From NCBI GenBank assembly GCA_021904315.1, contig CM038919.1, forward strand, positions 1,240,001-1,304,000: a stretch of DNA of 64,000 nt, read 5' to 3'. Shown in pieces: positions 48,810 to 62,260 of the stretch; positions within the stretch are counted from its first letter, which is position 1, and each line of letters begins with the position of its first letter. Position numbers and translations under genes: made by a program. Below the pieces are notes generated by a model. It was not told where the DNA came from. It saw only the letters and a list, made by a program, of their open reading frames with translations, and did not search any database. This DNA comes from Sphagnum magellanicum (Eukaryota > Streptophyta > Sphagnopsida > Sphagnales > Sphagnaceae).

Positions 48810-50354
48810 ATGGCGCGGACGTTCATCGCATTCCTAAGAGCAGTTTGCAGTGCGTACTCGATGATGGTACTAGTATTTGTGTTTTTGCCAGCAATCGCCA
48901 GTGGCGCGGTACTAGACACGGGGCCCTGGGAGCAAGCGCATGCTACATTCTATGGCGGTAGCGACGCCTCTGGAACAATGGGTATGTAGCTGATCTTATA
49001 CTACCATCTGACGTGATCTGCAGCTCTCGACGATGATGTTAGAATCTTCTTATGCTGATTAGATGATGATGACCTGATCTCATGTCTACATCTGGTTTTC
49101 TGGAATCCTGCAGGTGGTGCGTGTGGATATGGGAATCTATACACTGAAGGATACGGCACCAACACAGCAGCCTTGAGCACCGTCCTGTTCAACAACGGAG
49201 TCAGTTGTGGAGCTTGCTTCGAGCTCCAATGCTACGGGAGCAAATGGTGCTTGTCTTCCTATAAAGCCGTCACCATCACTGCCACCAACTTCTGTCCACC
49301 CAACCTCGCGGAACCCAGCGATAACGGAGGATGGTGCAATGTCCCTAGACCTCACTTCGACATGGCCATGCCTGCTTTCCTGCAGATGGCGCAGTATGTC
49401 GGCGGCATTGTCCCTGTCAACTACAGAAGGTAGGTCTATCGTTTGTTTCTTCGGACATCCTTCCATTAGGCTGCTGTTATCACAACACATCTTTCCGTTA
49501 ATTAATTTGTTCCAGTTACCTGCAACTCGCAAATGGAAAGCACCTCAGTCCATCTAGCAAGAAACAAAGCCCTTTGTCAGTGGCTTTCCATTAGACTGCT
49601 GTGATCAAAGCACACTGTGTGTAAACAAACCCCTATGTCAGTGGCTTTCCATTGGGTTGCTTGCTGTGATAAGAACACACCGTCCGTGTGTCCGGGTTCT
49701 CAGAGTTCCTAGCATTGATTAACTACATACTTTTAACACATGTGCAACTCTCAACTGGAAAGCACCTCAGTCCATCTAGCAAGATTCAAAGCCCTTTGTC
49801 AGTGGCTTTCCATTAGACTGCTGTGATCAAAGCACACTGTGTGTAAACAAACCCCTATGTCAGTGGCTTTCCATTGGGTTGCTTGCTGTGATAGGAGCAC
49901 ATGGTTCGTGTGTACCTGTGATCACAGCAGCCTAATGAAAAGAGACCCTTTTAGTCTGACGAACATTCACGAATTCTGTGGCAGCTGATAGACGATTGTA
50001 GTACATAAATTTGACGATCGTTGTACATGTATGCTTCTTTGCAGGGTTCCATGCATCAAGAGTGGAGGGATCCGGTTCACCATCAATGGGAATCCCTGGT
50101 TCGACTTGGTACTGGTGACCAACGTGGCTGGCGCCGGAGACGTGACGGCGGTTTCCATCCGGGGGGGAACAGGTGCGTGGATTCAGATGACACGCAATTG
50201 GGGTCAGAACTGGCAATCCGGCGCTAACTTGGTGGGCAAGCCCTTGTCGTTCATCGTCACCACCAGCGACGGCCGACATGTGGTGTCCACAAATGCCGCC
50301 CCATCCAACTGGAAATTCGGACAAACGTTCGAAGGCTCTCAATTCTCCGTCTAA
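48810..50354 (+). CDS. EXPA: Alpha-expansin
   Basis: Three exons: 48810-48981, 49114-49429 and 50045-50354, with GT...AG introns of 132 and 615 bp and frame kept; 265 residues, usual for the family. Residues 1 to about 32 are a signal peptide with a hydrophobic core ([12 protein letters not shown]), so the protein is secreted to the cell wall. The mature start '[11 protein letters not shown]' leads into the six-stranded double-psi barrel with the expected cysteines, 'GGACGYGN' (58-65) and the HFD motif (138-140, '[11 protein letters not shown]'). The C-terminal cellulose-binding domain (about 175-265) has the conserved Trp residues ('[16 protein letters not shown]'). 'CGACFELQC' and 'NFCPPN' place it in the alpha group. 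Expansins loosen walls at acid pH without hydrolysis during growth. The gene looks intact. Intron 2 contains a duplicated dispersed repeat. The ATG was chosen because the signal peptide follows directly. Confidence 0.96.
49522..49965. repeat. 222-bp tandem duplication in expansin intron 2
   Basis: Two near-identical units start at 49522 and 49744 ('gcaactc...ctggaaagcacctcag'). Each has two internal copies of 'gtcagtggctttccatt' followed by 'gctgtgat'. The array ends in 'gatcacagcagcctaatgaa'. The same repeat family lies upstream of the oxygenase gene (22019-22231), and a short piece ('tttccattgcgcaattgtga') sits after the expansin stop codon at about 50378. Confidence 0.9.
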
Positions 50355-53300
50355 CGTCTAATCTCTAAGGCTCTCTTTCCATTGCGCAATTGTGATCACA
50401 GCTATACACACACTGCTCCTGATCAGATCAGACAGATCAGACTCGATCATCAAATTAGCAAACTACTAAGCAACCCCAGGTATCGAGATTAATGGATCGA
50501 GATTAAACCGACAGATCCATCAAAACCATGTGTTAATCTACTACTCATACTCTCTAATCATACTTTCTGCATAGCCTACGACTCCACAGAATGAGATCTT
50601 TACTCAAACTGTGTAGCCGTTTACATGATGCAAACAACTAATGTAGTATAGTTAGCAACTAAAAATGCTTCTTATTATTAAGTATGCAAAATGCAGAGGC
50701 TTGCAGGATTAGTTAATCAGTTAGTAAGCCCGCACGAATGCATATTTACATATAAGCCGGATCCTTTCGTTAATTACGTGATTAGTAGTGCGATGCTGGC
50801 TACCTAGAAGTATAATATATTAAGAAGATTTTGTTAATTTTCAGCTTTTGGATTCTGTGGTGATTTGATAAGACATGCACCCGCTCCTCTAGCTCCTCCA
50901 TAATAGATGGAATTATGGCTCAGATTATGTATTTCTAAAGTTTAATTAAGCTTTCTTCATGGGGATTATTATTATAGTTTGTTGGCTTCTCCTGTAAGGA
51001 ACAGTTTTAAATTTGTTTTGTTTTGTTTATTTTTTCCATTGTGGTGGGGGGTAGGTGGATTCACAGTCTTTCACAAGAGGAATGAGCCAAATGTATGTTC
51101 TCTTAAGATCAAATGTGAAGAATGCACATGTCTACAAGTTCAAATTACCAGCAAAAAAGTTCAAAAGCAGAACCTTGTGACTTTTTGGTGATTCAATTTT
51201 GAATTTTTCTTTTCTACTTCCAAGTGTTGAACTGGTTGGAATGAATTTTGTGAGTTTGTTGGAACACACTGTCTGTTTTAGAGCTTGTCACCCCAGTTTA
51301 AAACTTAGTACTAGGGGCAAAGCTGCCATTTGCTGACAAGCCAATTGCTTATGGTTTATGCAATTGAAATGTTGCCTACGAATTCACTGCAGTTCCCAAA
51401 CTTCCAAAATTTGTATGACACACTCTTTTTCACAAATTGCACAACTCTTGTATTGAATTGAATTGAAACCTTTTGTCACCAAAAATGGAGGTGTTGCACA
51501 GTTCCTAAGACTGTTTCTTACTGAACACTCTTTTCCTGCAGCTGTACAAGCTGAGCAGCTCTCTATGCACTTCTGATGTAACAAAACAAACTTAATCTTC
51601 AGCTTCTTGAAGATGGACCATTAACCTTGGCATACAACTTCACAGCATACACCACTTTGAAATTTTTTCAATAAATTTTGTAATGCTGCCTTATAACACC
51701 AGTCTAATTTTGTCACAATTTTGATAGATTTGGGTGAATGTATGGTTGAGTGGTTTATAAACAAGTCCATAACAAGTTTTTTTTGAGTGATCAAATGGAT
51801 ATAGTTGGCACTTGGTAATATCCAAGATTTTAATATTGTAATCTTTGATTACCAAATCCTCACCCATTAGTGAAACCTCTTAAGCCTATGTCAAAATCTA
51901 TATAAAATGTTGTTGAACTCATTTTTTTTGTATAGTGAATGTCACTTGAAAATCTTAAAATGTCTTGGTTTGTTCAAGAGCATATAGAAAATATTGTCCT
52001 GAATGCAGGTTTTTGTGTAATTTATGGAACAAACTACCATGTACAATGTAATGCTAGGTGTTTTTTAATGATAACTTGAAATTGTAATAATATAATATGC
52101 AACAGGCATCATAAAAATGTTGAGATAAATTCATAGTAATTATGAATATATTAAGTGGTATTTTGGTAGTATTGTAAAAACATCAAATTCATGTCCTGCA
52201 AAACAAATATCTCATACATGTAAGAAAATGTTATGTTTAGAATTTATTTGTTTGAAGAATAATTGGTGCATTTTCATCAATATCCATTACATGCATCTTT
52301 TGATCAATTTTTAGGCCCATCCATTAATAATAACTATGCAAACTTGTGTATTTGGATCCTTTTGAAATTGTCGAAAATTGTTCACATAAGAAAATGTCTT
52401 ATTTTATTAAAAATGATATGATCAATTTTGAAAGTGTTAACAAAGAAGTATTTTAGTGCCAGCTTAATGTTTACACTATTAGCAAACATGTCTTTCTTTA
52501 CTTGTCTTTGTTGATTAAAATAGTCAAAGTTTTAGTCGACAAAAACAATTCAAAAAAGACATGTTTTTTACAAGTAATTATATTTGAAATTAATTCTCTT
52601 AAATTTATGGTCATATGGCTTATAAAGGGGTCTTATATTAATTTTTCAAAATACCCATGAAATATGATTTTTTTTCATAATATAAAGAATTTTGATATAT
52701 TTGAACCTAAAGTGGGTTCAATAATGTCACATGTCATAGGGTTTGAATGTTTGAAGATCTTGACACGTAGAAATTGTGCAATTTATATGTTTCAATAGAA
52801 AGGTTGGTGGAAATGTGTAAATTTTTTTAATAACATTTCAAGAATACTAAAAAACTATGATACCACATAAAAATATATACTCACACAAACTAAGACCCAA
52901 ATTCCAATTGAATGAAAGCCAAAATAAAGATTTTAAAAACATGTTCATTAAACACAAATTTTTTTGGGAAACCAAAAATTTGACATAAATTAAAAGGACT
53001 TTCAAAAATAGAGTCCAATTTCAAAAAAAATTGAGTTACAATTTAGTTAAGTTTTTAAAAAATAATTATTTGACACTTGATTTTTATTAAATTTTCATAT
53101 TTCAAGGCAAACAATTTAGAGTGGAATTTAATATGAATTCTTCTATTTATTAACAACCTAGTTAATTAACTAATCCATAGTTTTGAGTTTCAAAAGTTCA
53201 CTACTAACAATAATGCATTATTTTTAAAATAATTTTACAAATGCATTCATTATTAAGATGTTAATGTACTACCAATTATTAATTGACAAATTTAAAATTA

Positions 53301-54690
53301 TGTTATTCACCAAAAATATCTAAATGCAATTCACCTTATAAAAATGACCATTGTGACACAAAAAGTGAATCACTCAACCATGCATTCACCTGTCATATCA
53401 TTCATTTAATTTTGTAACACAAAAATTTGATATCCCATTCAGTTTATAACAATTTTGAAAATGATAATAAATAACAATTTATATTTCATATTGCGTGACC
53501 TTTTTTACTCATCCAATTCTTGTTTCATATCTCAAATGGTGTTTTGTAACAAAATGATACATTGTTCTTGTCATATTGTTAAAATAGTTTTGCCCCAAAA
53601 CTTTTCTAACAATTTTTTTCTTAATTGTTTATGTTATATATGCACAAACATGACATAGGAGAAATGGGACAATAGTCATTGCATTACAAAACACCAAGCA
53701 AAATATGAAACAAGAACAAGATGAGAAAGAAAGAAATGTCACACACTTGACTACTGAAAAAATGCTATCACAATAGTCTTGCAAATGGGTGAATGCATGA
53801 ATGAATGGACAAATTTCAATGTTACAGTGTAATTTTTTATATTAAAATGGTTTATTAAGTAAATTTACCATGTTATATTGATTTTGAAACTTCAATGACA
53901 TTGATTTAATATTTTTTATTTTAATATTACTAATCATTACATAATTTAGAAAAAGTTTCAAAAATGTAACAATCATGTTTATTTTCCTTAAGGTTTTTGG
54001 TCAAGAACACAAGTTTAAAACATGGTTTTTTTTTTCCTTGGGAAATAATTTTGCAAGGTACCTTTTACGATAATTTTTTTGATTTTTAAAAATAATTAAT
54101 TGAATAAGTATAATTTAGTCATGAATTTCCAAAATTTAAGAACATGATTATGAAATAGGCCATTAAAATTAAGATTTTTTTTTTTTAATATTTTCATTTC
54201 TTTTATTAAAACACTTTAGACCATATACTTTGGCATGCAATAGATAAAAATGACAACATATATATTTATAATTGTGAAAACATTTGAGGGAAAGAGGTCA
54301 AGAATATTATTTATCAATTTTACCACTCAAGGAATTCCTTGAAATGATTATTAATGCTAACACCTATGGACTATTAATGCAATTTTGCAACACACATTTT
54401 ATGATGTTCCATTAAGTCTTTTTCTTTTTAAAATTCAAATAAAATTGACAATAAATTATATTTGGTATTCTATGAAATTTTATTCAGGTTTTTATTGAAT
54501 ATGTCAAGTTTGTCAATGTCCATCTTTGGAGGGACATCCTTGGGATGTCTTGTCAACTCGCTACACATCTTGAATATGGCATCCTTAATATTTTAGGTTC
54601 AGGGTACATCCCTTTTAGGCTTGGGCAATGTTAAGGATGACTAAGAGAAAATTCTAAGAGACGTTAGGATTTTATTTTGCAAGTGATAGG
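50355..54690. other. Expansin 3' flank and long AT-rich stretch
   Basis: The first few hundred bases are probably 3' UTR and include a fragment of the intron-2 repeat (about 50376-50410). Beyond about 51000 the DNA is AT-rich with only spurious open frames; no gene, RNA gene or element end is supported. Confidence 0.5.
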
Positions 54691-54699
54691 GATGATGGA

Positions 54700-55010
54700 A
54701 AAACATTAAGGGATTTTGAACATCATTGATAAAACTCTTGGGGGATGTTGAGAATTATTGGGGGATTTTGAACAATGTCAAAAAAAACATTGAGGGATTT
54801 TGAGTTGTGTTGGGAAAATTCTGAGATTTTGTTTTCAATGATGGGGAGACCTAGGGGATAACATTGGTGTTGGGAAAATACCTTGGGGGGCTCTAAATAG
54901 TGTTGAAAAAATGTTGAGGAGACATTGAACAAGATCAACAATGGTTAAATAATGTTGGTAACATGTTGTGGGACACCAAACACCATTGAGAAAATATTGA
55001 AAAAAAGGTA
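54700..55010. repeat. Degenerate short tandem repeat
   Basis: Words such as 'cattgagggattttgaa', 'gttgggaaaat' and 'gttgaaaaaatgttgagg' recur at irregular 25-45 bp spacing. Old, poorly conserved array with no coding content. Confidence 0.5.
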
Positions 55011-57075
55011 AGTTTGAACCTTAGTTAAATGATTATTTTATTTGGGGTAAAAGAAAAAAATTGGTAGGGATAGTAGGAGGGACTCTAAGGACATCTTGGG
55101 ACTTTTCTAAGCCTAGGGATGTCCATTTTGGCAACCTTACTATATGTTGTTTCATATTTCACATGGTGTCTATTGTGCAATGTGGAAGATTATTTCAAAT
55201 ATTTTCTATTTTCTTTCACAAATATGTTTTCTTTAAGATTTTTTTTTTTTGAAAAGTAATGTCAAGTTGTCAATGTATGAAATTTTTAGTCTTATATGAA
55301 ATGTGTGGAGAACCTTAAGTAATGTAAGGTTCAAGATTCTTTTTGATATTGCATTTTGATATATGGAAAAATTAGATCTTTAAAAGATGCATCCACACTT
55401 TTATAGATGTACAAAGTATATTCTTTTACCAAAAAAAAGGAAATCATACTACATAGGCTTCACATGTTTTTCCAAAAATGTTTTTGGCACAAATCACTTT
55501 ACAAATCTATTGAATTTACAAAGTTATTGATAAAATGATATTGCCTTGCAACAAAAGGTTGTCATGCAATCTACACAAAAAGGGAAGGTGTGTTCTTACT
55601 AATTTCAAGTGCATTGTTGATTTTCATGTGAAAGTTTGAAATCTAACTTAGAGTAAACATTTGTGGGGACTACTTGCTATGCATAGATACATCCATAAAA
55701 CATGGTTACTTGCTTAAATGTTCATAAAATTTGTGAGGTGATTGGAAAGTTCATGATGGATTATTTTATTTTATTTTTATGTTGGATAGCCATGGGATGA
55801 TGTATTATTATTGAAAATAATGGGGCAAATAAACAAAAAGTCTTATCCAAGCTTGATGTTATTTGTTTACATATTAATTAGTTCATAGAAGCTCATTTAG
55901 GGTTGGGTGTAGATTAGTTGGTAACTAGCTAGTTGTTCCTTAATTTTGTATATTTAATATTTTGGGAAAAAAATCACAAACGGATTTTTTTAATACATTT
56001 TTTTTTCAAAATATTGGAATATATATAATACTAAAATATTGAAATCAACCTAACAAATTAAAAATACTCAAAGGCATTTTGAAAAAAATTGCAAATAATT
56101 CTTAAAAATTTTAACAAAAAAATTTGTTGAAAAGACATGTAAATAGATTGGAAAAGATTTGAACATGACATATTTTTGAAAAAAAAAATTTTAAAACCCC
56201 TTAACATAATAATATAATGAAATTTTGAAAAATTTTGAAAAAACGTTTTAAAAAGTTTGTCCACAATTTTTCCAAATAAGCAATAAATAAATAGTCACCT
56301 AAAGGGGCACCTAAAGGGGCACCTTTGGCTCATTATAATGTGCTTGACCATTTTTTGCATTTTTCCAAAAAATCAAGCAATATTTCCTATGAAAACACTT
56401 TTTGGAAGGGAACACCATTCAACAACATGAATGCATGGCAAAACATTTCAACCATACATTTTTCACAAACTACATAAGCAATTAATTCTTCACAACCAAC
56501 AATTTAGTTACATTTGATAATACCTCGAGTCAATACAGACCTTGATTGAAACTAATAAAAGCAATTATAGACAATTGCCAAAGGTCCTTACAACAAAAAT
56601 ATCCCAAATGTGGCATTATGAATGTCAATGTTCCTTTTAAGGCAATACTCAAAATTGAACAAAATTATGCCCTTACAAAATTTTGTTAACAACAAATTTG
56701 CCAAAACAAAAAGTTTTTACCAAAAAAAAAGTACCATACTTTGTAACATTTAAAATTTGCAAAAAGTAAGGTGGTTATAGACTATAAGCTAATTTCCATG
56801 TCACATTTTCCTTCACAATTTCTTTATTGAATTGTTCATGAAAATAATGAAAATGGATTTTCATGTCTTCCATACTATATGATCATCTACCTACATGGGG
56901 CCAGAGTGAATTGATCTAAGTTTTTGCAAAATGGATGTAACCCCCACCCATGAATGCACCAATGGATGGACAATGATTAATTTTTTTTAAAATCCATTAG
57001 ATTGATGTCCTTGTGTTAACCACCATGATTAACAATATGACCTTTTCTGGGGTTGACCTTTTTGGTCCTTAAATT
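55011..57075. other. AT-rich stretch without identified genes
   Basis: Nothing beyond short spurious frames. 'cacctaaaggggcacctaaaggggcacct' near 56297 is a tiny tandem duplication. Confidence 0.5.
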
Positions 57076-57094
57076 TTCTTATGGGTGATATTTT

Positions 57095-57310
57095 CTTTCA
57101 ACTAACATCACTCACCTACTTGCTGGGTATACCCTTCAAGCTACTTACCTATTCATCCACATACCTACCAACCAAAAATGACTTACCATCTCCCCTTCAT
57201 TTGCTTGCCTACCTACCCAAAAGCACCTATTATGTCCCCTCCCACCTACCTACTTACCTCCACACCTATCTACTTACATCATGGCCCCACTTACTTCACT
57301 ACTCATTAGT
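57095..57310. repeat. Low-complexity 'cctacctacttac' stretch
   Basis: Pyrimidine-biased stretch of repeating 'cctac', 'ctacctac' and 'cttac' words. The 106-residue Leu/Tyr/Thr/Pro-rich frame across it is an artefact of this composition. Confidence 0.6.
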
Positions 57311-58748
57311 TAACGCAATCATAGCCATCAAAGATGATGCAGAAACAAAATCACATGTAGGTATTGCAAAAAACTTTTCAATGTCTCTTAACAAATATTG
57401 AAAACCCAAATGAAAATATGAAGTTAATATTGGATGTGGGTATTGGTCTTGCAATCAATTTTACAACCTCCATTTTCACAGTCCATTTAATGGGCAGATG
57501 CATGGATGAGTGGCTCACTTTCGTGACATTTTTTTTGTTTTTGCAGTACCTTTCTTGTTTCAATGCCTCTTAACACAAAATATATTGTTTAATTTTCTAA
57601 TTGGGACTTTTTTTTAAATTAAAAACTTGATTATGAAAAAATATGTATAATTTTCTTTTGAAAAAAATATGCCCACTTTTTACTATGGACTTTTGAAATT
57701 GAAAATTTGGGAGTGGTCAATTTGGTGGAATGTTTTTAAAACATGATTTTGATATAGATTTTTAATCCAAAAGATTTAGAGTGACTAAGTATGTTATATA
57801 TTGTAACATTATGAAATCATATTCGAAAACTTTATTTCAAAAAGTTTAACCATCTCATAGTATTGGACTTTTTTGTGATTAGAATTAGCCCCGATTTTCA
57901 TAAGTCCATAGTAGTCTTGATTTGCATTGGTTTTGAACTTTTTTCACAACAAAGCCCATGTTTTTGAAATGTTTACTTGGGCATTCACTCAAAGTGACTT
58001 TATTGGGCTTCCTTCATGAATTTTCAAAAGGCATCCACCTAGAAGGTGACTTCATCACCTAAAGCTATGATGACAACACACCCTATATCATTTTAAGGTT
58101 TGAAGTTGTTTCTAGAGGGAAGATGTGCCTCGATTGTTGACACTTGCAAAGTTGTGGCCATTTTAAGGAGCTCTAACAAGATAGATGACCCATTTTGGAA
58201 GGAAGATAGGCATTGGTTGCAAGAAATTGCAACATCGCATCTACTTCAAAAAAATTTACAAAGGAAGACAACTCGTAATGATGGTAGCTTGCAAACCTAC
58301 ATTTCTTTCAAGTTTTTTTTTAATAGATGGTTGCAATAACTTTGTTGAGATCTGCCATGGTTTTGTTCCATATGATCTTTTTTAAGTTCATGATCTTAGA
58401 TTGTTTGGGCCTTTGTCATTCTTCTTTGGATTTAAAATTTGTTCATGTTTTTGGGGTTTCTTTAATTTCCTTGTGTAATAAAATGTTTAGTTTTTGTCTT
58501 TAAAAACTATCCATAGATTATTTCATTATGATGTATAGAATTTTAAAAATACCCTAAAACCTTTGGGATCATGTTCATCATGTTCTTTCTATTTGTAGCA
58601 AGTGTTTGAAGTTCATCAAATATCCTTTCAAACTTGTGATGTCACTTAGAGAAGGCACGGTTGCATGTTGATGGAGAAGATGGTTATGCCATCTTGTTTG
58701 TTTGTGCCCTTGTCCTTTCAACATGCGTGACCTTATCCTTGCTCTTTC
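57311..58748. other. Unassigned stretch upstream of the unnamed coding unit
   Basis: Mostly AT-rich. The 79-residue frame at 58100-58339 ('DPFWKEDRHWLQEIATSHLL') looks more protein-like than its neighbours and might be a remnant of an upstream exon, but I do not recognise it. Confidence 0.35.
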
Positions 58749-59983
58749 ATGTGGTTGGCCATGGGTAACAATAGAGATAAGCAAAGACATTTGGGAGTGT
58801 TCAGGGGTGGTTCATCAAATAAGGCGAAGGCTATAGAACATCAAAGGGTGTCTTGCGTTCAACAAAGAATAGCAATAGAATTGAATATAGTTGTTGAGAA
58901 TGTTGAAGAATGTGTACTAAATCATGACATCAAAAGGGCGACTCAAATTATAGTTCGAACTATTGCTTTAAACTTGGCACCCTATTCTAGTGTTGTTGCA
59001 AGAGAAGCAATGATTCAAGGGGTTTGTGCTGACCAAATTGTGAAGTATGTTATTCCAAACATTATTAAATCTTCCAAGGATGTAATTGCAAAGGGAGACT
59101 TCCTATCTGGTTTGGTTCAATCTCTATCAGAGGTCAAATTGCCAAACACTGTAAAAAAATTAACTACAAAGCATGCCATCTTAACAACCCTTATCAATTC
59201 TAGTTCAAACACCTCTATTTGGCCAAAAGCTCGGATGTTGAAAATGCATCCAAAAAATGTGGCCATGGTTTTTCACTTCAATAATTGATGAGTAACTCAG
59301 ATGGGTTTCTTTGGTCATTGTCCATATGAAAGAGAAGATTAGATATGTTGGTTCCTGAAACTAAAGTAACGGTTTTATCTTGGTGGGCTTCAAAAACACA
59401 TATGAATCCAAACATAAAAGAGGTGGTGAGGAGAAGATTAGCACCAAAGGTGTATGAAGAAAAGCCAACATAATATCTCATGGAAACACAGGTTTGTTTC
59501 ATCACATAATTTTTCTATTTGATGTTTTATTTTGTTTGTAATTGATTGATCATGTGTTGTTCCAAAACAATGGGTTTAGGTCATTGTGAATGATTGTAAG
59601 ATCAAATGTTATGAGTGATTCAAATTTTTGGATTTTAGATAAGATCTATAATTTTACGTAGTGATTTTGAGGTCAAATGGGTTTAGGGTTTCAAATTTTT
59701 GGATTTTAGATGGGATCTATAGTTCTATGGTGGAATGGTGCTCAAATTGCAAATTTGTAGTTCTGCATTCAAATTGCTTTGAGCATAGTTCCATGAATTA
59801 TGTTCAAATTGTAGATCTATCTTTCTATTGTGGAATTGTGCTCAAAGACCTTGAAAGGGAATTTCAAACTTCAATTGAGTTCTTGTTCACAAATAGCCCA
59901 GAACCTTGTGAGCCTTATATTGTTTAAACACACCTATGCATTGTTTTGTACTATTGCTTTAATGTTGGATTTTATGCAGTGCA

Positions 59984-60480
59984 TTGATGACTCACAAGGA
60001 TTGACATTGAACAATTTTTCCGTTTGTGAAGTTGAAAAGGATTGATACATGTTTGTTTTTTAAGCTTTCTAACTACTGAGGACTCTAAGTGTGTTGTTGG
60101 TGAATTATTTTAACATTTGTGAATTCAAAGGGCTAGTGCATGTTTATTTGTGAAGCATTGTGGATTGTTGAGGATTCCAAATGTCTTATTGGTGAGTAAT
60201 TTTGACATTTGTGAATTCACAAGGAATGATTTGCATGTTTTTATGAAGCATTGTGGACAATTGAGGACTCCAATTATGTTGTCGGTGATTAATTTTGACA
60301 TTTGTGAACTTATAAGGAATGATGCATGTCTATGTGAAGCATTGTGGACAATTGAGGACTCCAACTGTGTCGATGGTGACTAATTTTGACATCTATGAAG
60401 TCAAAAGGACTAATGCACGTTTATTTGTGAAGCATAGTGGACTGCTAAGGATTCCAAGTGTCTTGGTGGTGAGTAAATTT
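59984..60480. repeat. ~92-bp tandem array, about five to six units
   Basis: Anchors 'gaggactc/gaggattcc' lie at 60081, 60173, 60266, 60357 and 60450 (spacings 91-93), with a more decayed unit from about 59987. Each unit carries 'taattttgacatttgtgaa', 'gaatgatgcatg' and 'gaagcattgtgga'. Units differ by roughly 15-25 percent by eye. Lies within the putative intron. Confidence 0.88.
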
Positions 60481-60509
60481 AACCTATATAACAAATCAAA
60501 GGTGATTCC

Positions 60510-62260
60510 CAGTGACAATTTTTGGATTTTGATATATGTAATCACTATAATAACTAATGGTGGTGGTATATTAAAAGACTTGGGAATGTTGAACTAAATT
60601 TTAATGAGTCATTAGAATTTCTGAATTAATTGTGAGTTCATATAGCCTTTGCATGGCTATCTTTTGTCAACTATAACGTTTGTTATTTTTGTTAACAATA
60701 TGTCTTTAAGCCTCATTGAATTCCTATTGATGTCTTTTTGGGTTCTATGATTTCCATGTGTTGTTGCTCCTATTTTGCAAATTAAATTGAATTACTAAAT
60801 TTTTGATCTAATACTTATGTTTGAACTTGTATATATGGTGGAGGTTTTAGAAAGGTTATTGACTTCAAGTTAGTCATCAAACATTTATGAACTAATTGTG
60901 AAGTTAAGTTATTTTTTCATCTCTCTCTTCACTGTTTTTTTTTATATGAATATCACATTTGTTTCGTTTTGTGTTTGATCTTTTCTGTCATAATTTGATC
61001 ATGTTCAATATTGCCTAAATGTCTTGTTAATTATATTTCATTGGAATCTTTCAAACAAATGTATTTTGGCAATTATCATGTATGTTCTATGATTGTCTTC
61101 TAGCAAATGTGACATTTTTTTTATGATATTGAGTAAGTTGTTTGAATATTTAGTTGTGTTGTATTTTCAATTTTGCGTTGATATTTTCCAATTTCAATTG
61201 ACCATGCGAGTGTTAGTGCTCTTGATTTATTAATTAATTTGCTTCAATGGTGGGCTAGTGATATAATGTTTCTAAGTTAACCTATACACATGGTGGAGAT
61301 TTTGGAAAAAATACTGACATTTAGTGAGTCATCAAGGTTTTTGAATTCATTGTGAATTCAAGTGCATTTTTCAAATTATTAGTCTTCCAATTATTGTAAA
61401 TTTATTTTAATGACTTTGGGTATACATCCATCTAGTTTTGTGATTATCTATTAATATGATTATGTGGTTGTTGGTTCTCCCAAGTTGTTAATTAACTTAT
61501 TTTGGTGGGTTTAAAATATGATTATGCTACCAGAACCTATACATATGGTAGAGATTATGGAAAGGTTATTGTTTTTAGTGGGTCAATAGGGTGTTGAACT
61601 TAGTATGAAGTTCAAATTAGATTTATTTTCATGGTTGTCTCCCAGCTCAATTACAATTCTATTTCATGATCTCACATTAGTAAATATATTTTTTCAATTA
61701 TGCCATGTTCCTTCAATTTCATTTGATCAGTATTGGGTTTATACTAGACTTGCATTATGATTGTCTAATTCATTTGATCTCAAGGAACTTGATCAATTTA
61801 TATGTTTTCAAATCTTATGTTAACTTCATTCTAGAATTTCATTTGTTGAACACTAACTACTAATAGACTTCATGTATTGTTAATTGTTGTAGATTGACGT
61901 GGCTACTTGGATCAACTAATTTACAACACTCCATTCCATTGTGAGTCTTTGTCAATTTTCATGGTTATATTCCATGCTAGTTGTAATGGTATTTCAAGGA
62001 TCTTGCATACATGGAACTCAAATTCTAGGACTCTTGGTTTTGAGTTTCAATGAAACATTACTTGGTTTTTAAACTATGTGACTTTAGGTAAACCCTACAC
62101 CTACTTAACTATAATGGTATTTCTATCATGCCCTACAAACATTTTGGGTATTCTCTTAATGCTATTGACTTTTAGTGAATAATAACAATTTTTGGAAAGG
62201 TTAGTGACATTCAGTAAAAAATCATTACAAAAAATTAAAATCAATGTGAAATTCACTTGG
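60510..62260. repeat. Decayed long direct repeats
   Basis: A motif chain 'tacatatggtggagatttt', 'ggaaaggttattgac', 'gtgagtcatcaa', then 'gaatt.attgtgaattcaa' recurs around 60540, 60835, 61285, 61545 and 62190. Spacing is irregular (about 260-650 bp) because of insertions or losses. It suggests an ancient tandem amplification next to the 92-bp array. Confidence 0.45.

Noticed and set aside
57081-57401. 106-residue Leu/Tyr/Pro-rich frame
   Set aside because: Product of the 'cctacctactt' low-complexity stretch.
59984-60480. Regular repeats that could suggest a CRISPR array
   Set aside because: Units are contiguous without unique spacers, diverged, and the context is eukaryotic; no cas genes.
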